Of a DNA stretch of 64,000 nucleotides, positions 7,917 through 17,563 are shown piece after piece. The position numbers and the translations under genes are program-made. This stretch comes from Acidimicrobiia bacterium. Its GTDB lineage: Bacteria; Actinomycetota; Acidimicrobiia; Acidimicrobiales; Poriferisodalaceae. Numbering within the stretch: the stretch's first letter is position 1; every line of letters begins with the position of its first letter. The notes beneath the pieces are model-generated. The model did no database searches, was not told the DNA's origin, and saw nothing but the letters and a program-made list of their open reading frames with translations. The stretch is taken from assembly GCA_022822525.1 (NCBI GenBank), contig JAJEBN010000113.1:1-64000 (forward strand), in the 5' to 3' direction.

Positions 7917-10541
7917 TCAGCGACGCATCGCCGTGCCCGCCGGGTCCCAGAGGCAGCCGTCGACGAGGTGGGCCCTGCGTCGCTCGCCCACGATCTCGAT
8001 CTCGAAATCGACGCCGTCGTGCGCGTCTTCGACTGGCACGTAGCCCAGGGCCACAGACACATCGCTGAAGTGGGCGAAGCCGCCCGAGGTCACCCAGCCG
8101 ACCGGGTTGCCGTCGCAGTAGATCGGTTCGTCAGCCAGCGCGTCGAAACCGCTTCGATCAGGCGCACCGGGCACTGTCCAGGTGCGCAATGTCATTGAAC
8201 CAGGCGGCAGCGGCTCCCCCTGATCAGGACCCTGAGGTCCGTACTTGCGGGCGAGAGCAGCGCGACCTACGAAGTCCGTCCCATCTTCGCTGGCCCTCGC
8301 CATTCGCACGAAACGGCCCAGACTTGCTTCGAAGGGGTCGTAGACGGGTCGGTACTCGCGCGCCCAGCTGCCGAAGCTCTTGTCCAGTCGCAGCGAGTTC
8401 AGAGCGTGCAGCCCGAACAGTCGCAGCCCGCGGGACGCGCCGTGCGCGACGAGGAGTTTGAACACATAGCGAAGCTGCCCCGCATCCATCCACAGCTCGT
8501 AGCCGAGATCGCCCGTGTAGCTGAGCCGGCCGCACCACGCTCGGGCCCAGCCGACGTCGATCGCTGTGAAACTGCCGAAGCCCATCGCTTCGTTGCTGAC
8601 GTCGGCGTCGGTGACCTCAGCCAGCAGCGCTCTTGATTCCGGCCCGGCAATGGCCACGCCGCACATCTGTGAGCCGAGCGTCCGGTACCACGCCGCTCGA
8701 TGCGGCGCTGTGTCGTTCCAGCGGGCGAGGTGCGCGTCGAACCAGCGCTCGTAGTAGCGCTCGGCGATGCCCGAACCGAACACGATGAATCGCTCGCCGG
8801 CAGCGGCATTGCCGGTGGCGCCGCCGGTCACGGCATGCACCGGCCCCTCGGGAGTGCCCGTCGGTGCCGGCAGGCAGGCAATGGTGAGGTCGCCGGCGAG
8901 GTTGCCTTGGTCGTTGCACATCGGCGCGAGCGCGATCCGACCCGGGCCCGGCAGCCTGCCCGCGGTGAGGTGTGTGAGCCAGGCCCGCGCCCCCGGCCCT
9001 TCCACCAGGAACTTGGCGAAGCCCGACGTCTCCATGAGCCCGACGTTGTTGCGGACGGCGAGAACTTCTTCGCGGACGTGGGGCCATGCGTTGGAGCGGC
9101 CGAACGTGACGTCCTCGGCGGTCCCGGGCTCGGGAGCGAACCACAGCGGCACCTCGAGGCCGTAGGCATCCCCGAACACGGCCCCTGCGGCACGCTGCGG
9201 TTCGTAGATGGATGTCGTGGCCAGCGGTCGGCCTTCGGGCAGGAACTCGTTGGGGAAGCTGATGCTGAAGCGTCGCCGGTAGTTCTCTCGCACCTTGGTG
9301 GCCGTGTAGGAGCGCGTCGCCCAGTCGCCGAATCTGGCGACGTCCATGGCCCACACGTCGAATCCGGGATCACCCGTCGTCATCCAGTTGGACAGCGCCA
9401 GCCCGACGCCGCCGCCCTGGGACAGCCCCGCCATCACGCCGCAGGCCGACCACAGGCCGGGCAGCCCGCGGATGGGGCCGACGAGGGGGTTGCCGTCGGG
9501 GGCGAACGTGAACGGCCCGTTGACCACCCGGGCGATGCCGGCATCGGCGAGCACCGGAAAGTGCCTGAACGCGGTGTCCAGAGACGGCGCGATCCGGTCG
9601 AGGTCGGGGGTCAGCAAGCGCTTGTCGAAGTCCCACGGTGTCTGCTGGCGCTGCCATGTCACGGCTGCCTGCTCGTAGGTGCCGACCAGCAGGCCTTGGC
9701 CCTCCTGGCGGGTATAGATCTCGCCGCCGAAGTCGATGGAACCCATCAGCTCGGCGCCGGAGCGCTCGTTGTGGGCGACGATCTCGTCGATGGGCTCGGT
9801 AATGACGTAGGTGTGCTCCATCGCCAGCACCGGCAGCTCGAGCCCGACCATGCGGCCCACCTCGCGTGCCCACAGCCCGCCGGCGTTGACGACGTGGGTT
9901 GCTTCCAGCCACTCGTCGATCTCGCCGGTGGTGTCCGATGTGCCGGCGAGATCGCCGCCGGAGGTGTCGTACAGCCCGATGCGCCACGCCTGGCCGTCAG
10001 GCGTCCGCTCGATGCGCCGTGCCCAGGTGTGGCGCCGCACCTGCGCGCCCGCGGCCATCGCCGCCCTGGCGTACGCGTAGGTCACGCCGGTGGGGTCAAC
10101 GTGGCCGTGCTCGTAGTCGTACATCGCTCCGGCGAATTGGCTGGGGTCGATGATCGGCATCAGCCGGGCGGCTTCGGTGGCCGAGATCATCTCGGAGGTG
10201 ATGCCGAGGTACTTGCCGCGGGCGTCGGTCATCCGCAGCCAGTCGAGGCGCTCAGCCGTGTCGGCCAGGAACACCGCGCCCGTGAGGTGGATGCCGCAGT
10301 CCTGGCCCGAGAGCTCCTCGATCTCGCGGTACAGCTCGATCGTGTACTTCTGCAGCTTGGCGACGGTGGGGTCGGCGTTGATGGGATGCATGCCGCCCGC
10401 GGCATGCCAGGTCGAGCCTGCGGTGAGCTCGGAGCGTTCGAGCAGCACCACATCGGTCCAGCCGGCTCGGGTCAGGTGATAGAGCACCGAGGCGCCCACG
10501 ACGCCGCCGCCGACAACGACGGCCTGCACCCGTTCAGTCAC
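7917..10541 (-). CDS. Dimethylglycine/sarcosine dehydrogenase-like FAD oxidoreductase fused to GcvT domain
   Basis: The protein has 874 residues. The N-terminal DAO-type FAD domain begins VVVGGGVVGAS and has TWHAAGG, whose His (H46) matches the His covalently bound to FAD in dimethylglycine and sarcosine dehydrogenases. The C-terminal half, from about residue 450, is a GcvT/aminomethyltransferase-type tetrahydrofolate domain (SYTGDLGYELW, PCLFGLHALNSLR-like segment). These enzymes oxidatively demethylate N-methyl amino acids and hand the C1 unit to THF. The GTG start lies 35 nt after the Rieske oxygenase stop, so the two are almost certainly co-transcribed. Dimethylglycine is the likeliest substrate given that neighbour, but sarcosine or another N-methyl amine cannot be excluded. 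Confidence 0.85.
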   Translation of the reverse strand: MTERVQAVVVGGGVVGASVLYHLTRAGWTDVVLLERSELTAGSTWHAAGGMHPINADPTVAKLQKYTIELYREIEELSGQDCGIHLTGAVFLADTAERLDWLRMTDARGKYLGITSEMISATEAARLMPIIDPSQFAGAMYDYEHGHVDPTGVTYAYARAAMAAGAQVRRHTWARRIERTPDGQAWRIGLYDTSGGDLAGTSDTTGEIDEWLEATHVVNAGGLWAREVGRMVGLELPVLAMEHTYVITEPIDEIVAHNERSGAELMGSIDFGGEIYTRQEGQGLLVGTYEQAAVTWQRQQTPWDFDKRLLTPDLDRIAPSLDTAFRHFPVLADAGIARVVNGPFTFAPDGNPLVGPIRGLPGLWSACGVMAGLSQGGGVGLALSNWMTTGDPGFDVWAMDVARFGDWATRSYTATKVRENYRRRFSISFPNEFLPEGRPLATTSIYEPQRAAGAVFGDAYGLEVPLWFAPEPGTAEDVTFGRSNAWPHVREEVLAVRNNVGLMETSGFAKFLVEGPGARAWLTHLTAGRLPGPGRIALAPMCNDQGNLAGDLTIACLPAPTGTPEGPVHAVTGGATGNAAAGERFIVFGSGIAERYYERWFDAHLARWNDTAPHRAAWYRTLGSQMCGVAIAGPESRALLAEVTDADVSNEAMGFGSFTAIDVGWARAWCGRLSYTGDLGYELWMDAGQLRYVFKLLVAHGASRGLRLFGLHALNSLRLDKSFGSWAREYRPVYDPFEASLGRFVRMARASEDGTDFVGRAALARKYGPQGPDQGEPLPPGSMTLRTWTVPGAPDRSGFDALADEPIYCDGNPVGWVTSGGFAHFSDVSVALGYVPVEDAHDGVDFEIEIVGERRRAHLVDGCLWDPAGTAMRR

Positions 10542-10576
10542 GGCTGTGCAGTCTCGCAGGATGTGGCTGCGGGCAT

Positions 10577-11899
10577 CTAGTGCGTCACGGCGCCGAGTTC
10601 GATGGCCGGCGGCAGGGGATTCGGCTCGCTGCCGTAGAGGTCGAGGCCTCCGGGACGGTCGCCTGTCGGCACCGACAGGTGGGCAACCGACGGGAGCGTC
10701 ATCAGGTCCGCGGTCATCTTGTGGAAGCGGTTGAGCGGCTCCTCGAAGCGGGGGGCCAGCGGGCCGGGAGGTGCCCCGCCCAGCGAGATGCCGCGCTGAG
10801 CCCGCTCGCAGATGTCGATGTCCTCGTCGTTCACCTCGATCCAGAACCGTCGCGTGATCTCGAACGCCTCCCGCAGCTCGGCCGACGGCTCGTCCGCGGT
10901 CATGGGGCCCGGCGGGAACAGGAACGTGCAGTGCTCGAGGGTGCGGCCTGCGGCGAGCGGCTGCAGCACCATCAGGAACATGTGGCTCGGCAGCACCGCG
11001 AGGGTCACGTTGGGGAACAGGGCCACGAACCTGCCGCTGGCGGCATCAGAGGCGTCGAGTCCGGCTGCGGGAGGCAGCGTCAGCCAGTCGTCACGCTCGT
11101 CGCCTGACACCGGTGTGGTGGTCTGGCCGCAGTACATCCCCGGGCCCTGGTAGCGGTAGTGGTCGGGCACTCGGGACACCTTGGCCAGCTCGGGGTGCAC
11201 CCAGGGAAGGTGGTAGTACTCCGCGAAGTTCTCCACGATGAGCTTCCAGTTGGCCGCCACGTCGAATGTGCGTGCTGCCCCGTCAAGCCGGGTCGAGCGC
11301 CACTGCGAGAATCCGTAGGCAGCCAGCCGGTCGCCCAGATCGCCGAGCCACACGTCGAGCGGCGGCGTGTCGTCGCTGAGACAGACGAACACGAGCGGGC
11401 CCCAAGCCTCGGTCCGCACCCGAATCAATCCGTAGTCGGCCAGGTCGAAGTCGTCTCGGGGCACTTCGTCGAACAGGGGTGCTGCGACGAGCTGTCCGTC
11501 GGCGCTGTAGTGCCAGCGGTGGTACGGGCAGCGGATCGTGTTGGCGATGTCGCAATCGCGTTCGGCCAGCTCGGTGCCGCGGTGGCGGCAGGAGTTCAGA
11601 AAGCCACCCAGCCCGGCGTCGGATCGGGTCAGCAGTACCGAACGTCCGCCCACCGAGCGCACCAGCAGGCGGCCCGGCCGCGCAACCTCTTCAGCGAGGG
11701 CCACTGCAACCCAGGCCCGGCCGAACAGTCGCTCCTGCTCGGCGGCGAAGTAGTCCTCGTCGGCGTACACCGCCGGCTGCATGGCGAAGGACGCGTCAAC
11801 GGCGTTGCGTTGGGGAGCCCAGAACTCAGCCTCCGGCTGCGTCCACCGAGTCTCCGCTTTCGTTAGATCAGCTGCCGGCCGTGCCCCATCTGCTGCCAT
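10577..11899 (-). CDS. Rieske non-heme iron oxygenase alpha subunit (betaine-demethylase-like)
   Basis: The protein has 440 residues. The Rieske [2Fe-2S] ligands are C104-x-H106 and C124-P-Y-H127. The mononuclear iron site is N-F-A-E227-Y-Y-H230-LPWV-H235, with Glu in the position before the first His. This layout, with only an alpha subunit, is that of the choline monooxygenase/GbcA/stachydrine demethylase group. It lies directly upstream of the dimethylglycine dehydrogenase-like gene, which suggests oxidative N-demethylation of glycine betaine or a related quaternary amine. The GbcB-type reductase that would supply electrons is not in the window. A TAGGAC box lies six nt before the ATG, with no clear Shine-Dalgarno. 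Confidence 0.82.
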   Translation of the reverse strand: MAADGARPAADLTKAETRWTQPEAEFWAPQRNAVDASFAMQPAVYADEDYFAAEQERLFGRAWVAVALAEEVARPGRLLVRSVGGRSVLLTRSDAGLGGFLNSCRHRGTELAERDCDIANTIRCPYHRWHYSADGQLVAAPLFDEVPRDDFDLADYGLIRVRTEAWGPLVFVCLSDDTPPLDVWLGDLGDRLAAYGFSQWRSTRLDGAARTFDVAANWKLIVENFAEYYHLPWVHPELAKVSRVPDHYRYQGPGMYCGQTTTPVSGDERDDWLTLPPAAGLDASDAASGRFVALFPNVTLAVLPSHMFLMVLQPLAAGRTLEHCTFLFPPGPMTADEPSAELREAFEITRRFWIEVNDEDIDICERAQRGISLGGAPPGPLAPRFEEPLNRFHKMTADLMTLPSVAHLSVPTGDRPGGLDLYGSEPNPLPPAIELGAVTH

Positions 11900-12009
11900 G
11901 TCGCAGTCCTACCCCGTATATGTGCCTGCTCCGAACAGTAGTGCGCGGACACCGAGCCGAATTCCTGAGCGAGGAGTGGCGTGAGGACCGTTGCCATGGT
12001 CTGCAGGGG

Positions 12010-15000
12010 CTAGCCGTCGTGTTCGCTCTCGGGGCTGCCTGATCTGCCTGCGGGGCGGATCTCCGCGATGAGGTCGCCGGGCTCGAGCAGCGACCCCGAG
12101 GCTGCGGCGACCGAGATGACCGTGCCGGTGACGGGCGCAGAGATCGACGACTCCATCTTCATGGCCTCGATGACCGCGACCGTGTCCCCCGCTTCCACCT
12201 GATCGCCCTCGGACACCGACACGTTCACCGAGCCCCGGAACGGCGCCGCCACATGACCCGGGACGCTGGGATCTGCCCGGGCGTGCTCGGGCCGATCGAC
12301 GGCCACCGTGCGATCGAGCGTGTCGATGTCGCGGGGCTGCCCGTTCACCCGGAAGCTCACCAGTCGGATGCCCTCGTCGTTCGGCTCGCCGATGGACCGC
12401 AGGCCCAGCAGCAGCCGCACGCCCGGGCCGAGCACCACGGCGGTGTCGTCGTCGTGAGGGTCCAGCCCGTACCAGAACAGCAGCGACGGCAGCACCGACA
12501 AGTCGCCGTAGCGGTCGGTGTTCTCGCTCTGCGCCGCCGACGGCGTGGGAAACAGCAGCCGGTTCAGCGTGGCGGCGCGATCGGCCGCCAAGCCCGCCAC
12601 GTCGTCGTCGGTGAGGTCCTTGGTCTTGGGTGCCCAGTCGCGGCCCTCGGTGGCGCGGGTGCGGAAGGGCTCGGGGAAGCCGCCGGGCGGGGTGCCGAGC
12701 TCACCGTGCAGGAAGCCGATGACGCTGTCGGGCAGGTCGGCCCCGGCCGGATTGCCGGCCAGCTCGTCGGGCGAGACGCCCGAGGCCACGAGGTGCAGGG
12801 CGAGATCGCCGACAACCTTCGACGACGGAGTGACCTTGATCGGGCGGCCGAGCAGGTCGCTGCACGCCGCATACAGGCGCTCGACCTCCTCGAAACGGTG
12901 CCCGAGGCCCAGCGCCCGTGCCTGCGACCGCAGGTTCGAGAGCTGCCCGCCGGGTATCTCGTGACGGTAAACGGTGCCCGTGGGCGACGGCAGGCCGGCT
13001 TCGAACGGCGCGTACACGTGCCGCACTGCTTCCCAGTAGGGCTCCATGTCGCCGATCGCGTCGAGGCTGAGCCCGGTGGCCCGTTCGGTGTCGTCGGTCA
13101 TCGCCACGATCGAGGCGATCGACGGCTGGGACGTCATCCCCGACAGGGGCGGGGCTGCGCCGTCGATGGCATCCACCCCGGCCTCGATCGCTGCAAGGTA
13201 GGTCGCGAGCTGCCCGCCCCCGGTGTCGTGGGTGTGCAGGTGCACAGGCTGGGCGAATCGATCCCGCAGCGCACTCACGAGCACCTCCGCGGCCGGCGGG
13301 CGCAGCAGCCCCGCCATGTCCTTGATGCACAGGATGTGCACCCCGGCGGCGTCGAGCTGCTCGGCGACGCTCAGGTAGTAGTCGAGGGTGTAGAGGTTCT
13401 CATCGGGGCTGGACAGGTTGCCCGAGTAGCAGATGGTGCCCTCGGCCACCGCGCCGGCCTCGATGACGGCTTCGATGGCGGGCCGCATCTGGTCGATGGA
13501 GTTGAACGCGTCGAACACGCGGAAGATGTCCATCCCGCACTCGGCGGCCTCGGCCACGAACTCGTGGGCGACCGTGTCGGGATAGGGCGAGTAGCCCACC
13601 GTGTTGCGCCCCCGCAGCAGCATCTGGGTGCAGATGTTGGGTGCTGCCGCACGTATGCGCCGCAGCCGTTCCCACGGGTCCTCGTGCAGGAACCGCAGCG
13701 CCACGTCGAAGGTGGCCCCTCCCCAGCACTCCATGCTGAGCAGTTGCGGCATGTAGTGGGCCATCTGGCGGGCGCCCGCTACCAGGTCGATGGTGCGCAG
13801 CCGGGTGGCCAGGATGGACTGGTGTGCGTCGCGCAGCGTGGTGTCGGTGACGGCCACCGTGCCGGCCGCCCGCAGGTCGGCTGCGAAGCCCGCAGGCCCG
13901 AGCTCGTCGAGTCGCTGGCGGGAGCCATCCGGCGGCGTGCGCGGCGTCGGTGCGAGTTTGGTGGCGGGATCGACATGGGTCGGAGCCGGGCCGTGAGGCT
14001 GGTGGACGGTCACGTCGGCCAGGTAGCGCAGCAGCCGTGTGGCCCGGTCGGCGCCCACTGACGCGGCCGTCAGCTCAGGCCGATCGTCGATGAAGGTGGT
14101 GGTGACAGGCTCGGACTGGAACTGGGCGTCGCCCAGGATCGCTTGGAGGTACGGCTGGTTGGTGGACACGCCGCGCACCCGGTACTCGGCCAGGGTGCGC
14201 TGCATGCGCCGGACCACGGTGTCGAAATCTGGGCCGCGGCAGGTGATCTTCTCGATCATCGAGTCGAAGTGCGGCGTGATCTCCACCCCTTGGTACACGC
14301 AACCGTCCAGCCGCACGCCGGCGCCGCTGGCGGGCCGGTAGGCAACGATGCGCCCGGTGTCGGGCCGGAAGTCGTTGGCGGGGTTCTCGGCGGTCACCCG
14401 GCACTGCATCGCGAAACCGCGCACGCTGATGCGATCCTGGGACAGCGCCAGATCGTCGAGCGTGGCACCGGCCGCGATGCGCAGCTGCGACTCGACGAGA
14501 TCGATGTCGGTGACTTCCTCGGTCACCGTGTGCTCCACCTGGATGCGCGGGTTCATCTCGATGAACACGTGCCGACCGCTGGGCTCCACCAAGAACTCCA
14601 CCGTGCCCGCGTTGACGTAGCCGATGGCCTCAGCGAATCGGACGGCATCGGCGAGCAGCTGCTGCCGTACCGCTGGGCCGAGGTCGCGCGCGGGCGCCAT
14701 CTCGACCACCTTCTGGAAGCGCCGCTGCACCGAGCAGTCCCGCTCGTAGAGGTGCACGACGTTGCCGCTGGCATCGGCCAGCACCTGCGCCTCGATGTGG
14801 CGCACGTCGGTCATGGCCTCCTCCAGGAACACCGTGCCGTCGCCGAAGGCGCTGTGGGCCTCACGGCGAGCGGCATCGACCGCCTCGGCCAGATTCTCGG
14901 GGCGCTCCACGCGCCGCATGCCGCGGCCGCCGCCGCCTGATGCGGCCTTCACGAACAGCGGGAAGCCGATTGCTGACGCAGCGTCGGTGATGTCGGTTTC

Positions 15001-15432
15001 GGCAGCGTCATCGTCGACAGGCGGCGACTGTCGCAGCACCGGCAAACCGGCGGCTTCGGCCGCCTCACGAGCCCGCATCTTGTTGCCGGTCAGCCGCAGC
15101 GCCCCGGCGCTGGGCCCTACGAAGGTGACGCCGGCTGCTGCGCACGCATCGGCGAGATCTGGGCTCTCGGACAGGAACCCGTAGCCGGGGTAGATGGCGT
15201 CGGCGCCGACCTCGACTGCCTTGGTCACGATGGCCTCATGATCGAGGTAGGCCCGCACGGGCCGTCCCTCGGTGCCGATGACGTACGCCTCATCGGCCTT
15301 GATCCGGTGCAACGCCCCGCTGCGTTCTTCCTCGACGGGAAGGATCGCAACAGTCCGGATGCCGAGTTGGGTCGCCGCCCGAAAGGCACGAATAGCGATC
15401 TCACCCCGGTTCGCTACGAGCAGCTTCTTCAT
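12010..15432 (-). CDS. pyc: Pyruvate carboxylase
   Basis: This is a full-length single-chain pyruvate carboxylase of 1,140 residues. It has a biotin carboxylase domain (starting KKLLVANRGEIAIRAFRA, ATP-grasp GGGGRGMR, then EMNPRIQVEHTVTE), a carboxyltransferase TIM barrel (DTTLRDAHQSILATR, with the metal-site LHTHDTGG), and a C-terminal biotinyl domain with EAMKMES (biotinyl-Lys near residue 1,090). It carboxylates pyruvate to oxaloacetate. Two in-frame ATGs, at 15444 and 15432, each follow a GGGAGA(C/T)GTC motif. I prefer 15432, which starts at the conserved KKLLVANRG. The gene appears monocistronic and is divergent from the small ORF at 15598. Confidence 0.95.
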   Translation of the reverse strand: MKKLLVANRGEIAIRAFRAATQLGIRTVAILPVEEERSGALHRIKADEAYVIGTEGRPVRAYLDHEAIVTKAVEVGADAIYPGYGFLSESPDLADACAAAGVTFVGPSAGALRLTGNKMRAREAAEAAGLPVLRQSPPVDDDAAETDITDAASAIGFPLFVKAASGGGGRGMRRVERPENLAEAVDAARREAHSAFGDGTVFLEEAMTDVRHIEAQVLADASGNVVHLYERDCSVQRRFQKVVEMAPARDLGPAVRQQLLADAVRFAEAIGYVNAGTVEFLVEPSGRHVFIEMNPRIQVEHTVTEEVTDIDLVESQLRIAAGATLDDLALSQDRISVRGFAMQCRVTAENPANDFRPDTGRIVAYRPASGAGVRLDGCVYQGVEITPHFDSMIEKITCRGPDFDTVVRRMQRTLAEYRVRGVSTNQPYLQAILGDAQFQSEPVTTTFIDDRPELTAASVGADRATRLLRYLADVTVHQPHGPAPTHVDPATKLAPTPRTPPDGSRQRLDELGPAGFAADLRAAGTVAVTDTTLRDAHQSILATRLRTIDLVAGARQMAHYMPQLLSMECWGGATFDVALRFLHEDPWERLRRIRAAAPNICTQMLLRGRNTVGYSPYPDTVAHEFVAEAAECGMDIFRVFDAFNSIDQMRPAIEAVIEAGAVAEGTICYSGNLSSPDENLYTLDYYLSVAEQLDAAGVHILCIKDMAGLLRPPAAEVLVSALRDRFAQPVHLHTHDTGGGQLATYLAAIEAGVDAIDGAAPPLSGMTSQPSIASIVAMTDDTERATGLSLDAIGDMEPYWEAVRHVYAPFEAGLPSPTGTVYRHEIPGGQLSNLRSQARALGLGHRFEEVERLYAACSDLLGRPIKVTPSSKVVGDLALHLVASGVSPDELAGNPAGADLPDSVIGFLHGELGTPPGGFPEPFRTRATEGRDWAPKTKDLTDDDVAGLAADRAATLNRLLFPTPSAAQSENTDRYGDLSVLPSLLFWYGLDPHDDDTAVVLGPGVRLLLGLRSIGEPNDEGIRLVSFRVNGQPRDIDTLDRTVAVDRPEHARADPSVPGHVAAPFRGSVNVSVSEGDQVEAGDTVAVIEAMKMESSISAPVTGTVISVAAASGSLLEPGDLIAEIRPAGRSGSPESEHDG

Positions 15433-15597
15433 GACATCTCCCATGGACGTCTCCCGCGTCCGGTCAACATGTTCGCGCCTGATACCTGTCCCAACTCACT
15501 TCGCTGCGGCGCGGCCTCAGGCACCCCGGCTTCCCGGAGGTGACGTGCGGTGATGTCACGACGGGAAAGGCCGGTCGCCCCCGCCGACGGAGGCATC

Positions 15598-15822
15598 ATG
15601 ACCACTGATTCCAGCGATCCGAGCGGGCCGAGATTCCCGCGCCGCGCGCCGCGCCATTTCACGATGCCGGCTTCGAAGTTCACGCCGACGCCTACGACGC
15701 CGCCCACTCGTGAAGAGTTCGATGCGCTCATGCAGGAGATCGAAGCGCGGGCCCAGCGGTACGAGCGCGACCGAGAACGCCTCCGCGAGTTCTGGGCGCA
15801 GGACGACCCCGAGTCGGCATAG
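15598..15822 (+). CDS. Small hypothetical protein with charged C-terminal helix
   Basis: The protein has 74 residues. A Pro/Thr/Arg-rich disordered first half is followed by a strongly charged amphipathic helix (EEFDALMQEIEARAQRYERD). There is no signal peptide or membrane span. GGAGG nine nt upstream of the ATG at 15598 sets the start and supports real translation; an in-frame ATG at 15550 has no such site. It is divergent from pyc across about 150 nt and convergent with the acyl-CoA synthetase. The family was not recognised. Confidence 0.55.
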   Translation: MTTDSSDPSGPRFPRRAPRHFTMPASKFTPTPTTPPTREEFDALMQEIEARAQRYERDRERLREFWAQDDPESA

Positions 15823-15869
15823 CCGTCCCACTGGAGGCCAGCCCGAAGCGCGTTTTGTGGCGGCGAGTG

Positions 15870-17489
15870 TCAGGTGCTGCTGGCCGACGTCTGGGCGTCC
15901 GGGCCGAATTGCTGGGCGAGAAGCGGCTTGAGCACCTTGCCCATGGCGTTGCGAGGCAGCTCGCTGACGATCATCAACTCCCTCGGGCACTTGTAGTGGG
16001 CGAGCCGGTCGCGCACGAAGGCAATCACCTCAGCCGGTTCGGGCCGGCTGCCCTCGTGAGGCACCACGGCCGCGACGACGCGCTCGCCCCAGCGTTCGTC
16101 GGGCAGTCCGACCACGGCCGCTTCGGCAATGTCCCGATGCTCGACGAGCACTCGCTCCACCTCGGCGCAGTACACGTTCTCGCCGCCGCTGATGATCATG
16201 TCCTTGACCCGGTCCACAATCGCCAGTCGGCCGTCGGCGGCCATGATGCCCATATCGCCCGAGCGGGCGAATCCATCGGGGGTGTGCGCCGCCTCAGTGG
16301 CCTCGGGCCGTCCCAGGTAGCCCTCGAAGGGCACCACCGACATGGCGACCACTTCCCCGGCAACGCCGTCAGCAACCTCCTCGCAGGTCTCGGGGTCAAC
16401 CACCTTGATCACTGAGCCCGGCGTCGGCCCTCCCACACAATGAGGCACGAGCGCCGAGCGGTCCTTGATGTCGTAGGTCACCCAGCCGGCTTCGGTCCAC
16501 CCATAGCCGTCGGTGATCTCCGCATTCGGGAAGATGTCGAACGCCTCATCGAGCAGGGACATCGGTCCGGGCGCACCTGCAGACAGCAGGTACCGCAGCG
16601 CTTCCAGCGGCGGTCGCCCAGCTCCCCGCCATACCTCGGCAATTGCGGCGGTCATCGAGGGCACGAGGAACACCCACGAGCTATGGCGGGCGTACTCGGC
16701 AAGTGCGGCCTGCGGCTCGAATGCAGTCATCACCCGGGCACGCCCACCGGCCACGAGCTGCGCCAATGTCAGTCCGCCGTAGGACAGATGGAACATCGGA
16801 CCCGGCGTCGACACGACCTCGCGGGCAGTCAACCCAAATGTCCAGCTCCAGTGCATCAGGCGTGTCAGGAACCCCGCGTTGGTGTTGATGCTTCCCTTGG
16901 GAAATCCGGTCGTGCCCGAGGTGTAGGCAATCATCGCTGCGCGTTGGTCGGTGGTGATCTCGGTGGGCGCAGTGCTCGGCACCAGCCGACCAGTGCGCTG
17001 ATCGCTGTCGGCGTACGGACCGATCGGCCGTGACCACCTCATCGGTGCTGACGCGGGAATCTCGGCAGCGTCGATCAGCTTGATGCCGAGGTCGGCGGTG
17101 ACCCGGCGAGCGATGTCGATGAACGGCTCGGCGGACAGCAGTATCGAGGCACCCGAGTCCTCCAGCACGTAGCGGATCTCCGGCTCGGCGAGCCGGCTGT
17201 TGACCGGCACTGCAGCAGCGCCGACGAGCTGGCAGGCGAGGTAGGCGGCAGCGTGGTCGGCGCCGTTCGGCAGCAGGAGCCCGGCCATCGGCCCGTGCGG
17301 GCCTGCGGACACGGAACCCAGCGCATCTGCCAAGGCCTTGGTGCGACCCCAGAGCGCGCCGTACGTCCACGTCTCGACCGGCTCTACGTCTCCAGTCGTG
17401 CGAGGGTCGAGCACCTCGATCGCACACCGGTCCGGAAAGGACCGGGCGTTGGTGGCGACGCAGTCGGCAACTGTGATCGGCTGCAGCAT
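15870..17489 (-). CDS. AMP-dependent acyl-CoA synthetase/ligase
   Basis: This 539-residue ANL-superfamily enzyme has P-loop motif IAYTSGTTGFPKGS, motif GYGWTEAG, hinge SGDMGIMAADGRL and IVDRVKDMIISGGENVYCAEVE. The C-terminal catalytic Lys lies in RNAMGKVLKP. It adenylates a carboxylate and forms the CoA thioester; the acyl substrate is not apparent. The ATG at 17489 is preferred over a TTG four codons upstream. A TAATTT box about 14 nt upstream suggests a very short leader. It is divergent from the class V aminotransferase, and the start codons are 74 nt apart. Confidence 0.9.
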   Translation of the reverse strand: MLQPITVADCVATNARSFPDRCAIEVLDPRTTGDVEPVETWTYGALWGRTKALADALGSVSAGPHGPMAGLLLPNGADHAAAYLACQLVGAAAVPVNSRLAEPEIRYVLEDSGASILLSAEPFIDIARRVTADLGIKLIDAAEIPASAPMRWSRPIGPYADSDQRTGRLVPSTAPTEITTDQRAAMIAYTSGTTGFPKGSINTNAGFLTRLMHWSWTFGLTAREVVSTPGPMFHLSYGGLTLAQLVAGGRARVMTAFEPQAALAEYARHSSWVFLVPSMTAAIAEVWRGAGRPPLEALRYLLSAGAPGPMSLLDEAFDIFPNAEITDGYGWTEAGWVTYDIKDRSALVPHCVGGPTPGSVIKVVDPETCEEVADGVAGEVVAMSVVPFEGYLGRPEATEAAHTPDGFARSGDMGIMAADGRLAIVDRVKDMIISGGENVYCAEVERVLVEHRDIAEAAVVGLPDERWGERVVAAVVPHEGSRPEPAEVIAFVRDRLAHYKCPRELMIVSELPRNAMGKVLKPLLAQQFGPDAQTSASST

Positions 17490-17550
17490 GTCGCAGCGCA
17501 AATTACCGGCACCGCCCGAACCATGCGTAAGTCAGTCCGGGGCGCAGCGT

Positions 17551-17556
17551 TAGCGT
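17551..17556 (+). promoter_or_regulatory. Putative -10 box (TAGCGT) for the class V aminotransferase
   Basis: TAGCGT ends seven nt before the GTG at 17564, and no Shine-Dalgarno follows. This is the same arrangement as at ten other genes in the window and implies a leaderless mRNA. Confidence 0.45.
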
Positions 17557-17563
17557 GCCCTGC

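Noticed and set aside
8700-10580. Long open frame on the plus strand opposite the dimethylglycine dehydrogenase-like gene
   Set aside because: Antisense open frames are common opposite GC-rich genes; it has no ribosome binding site, and its composition is a mirror of the real gene.
12253-14061. Plus-strand open frame of about 600 codons opposite pyc
   Set aside because: It lies entirely within a conserved pyruvate carboxylase gene, and the translation has no recognisable domain.
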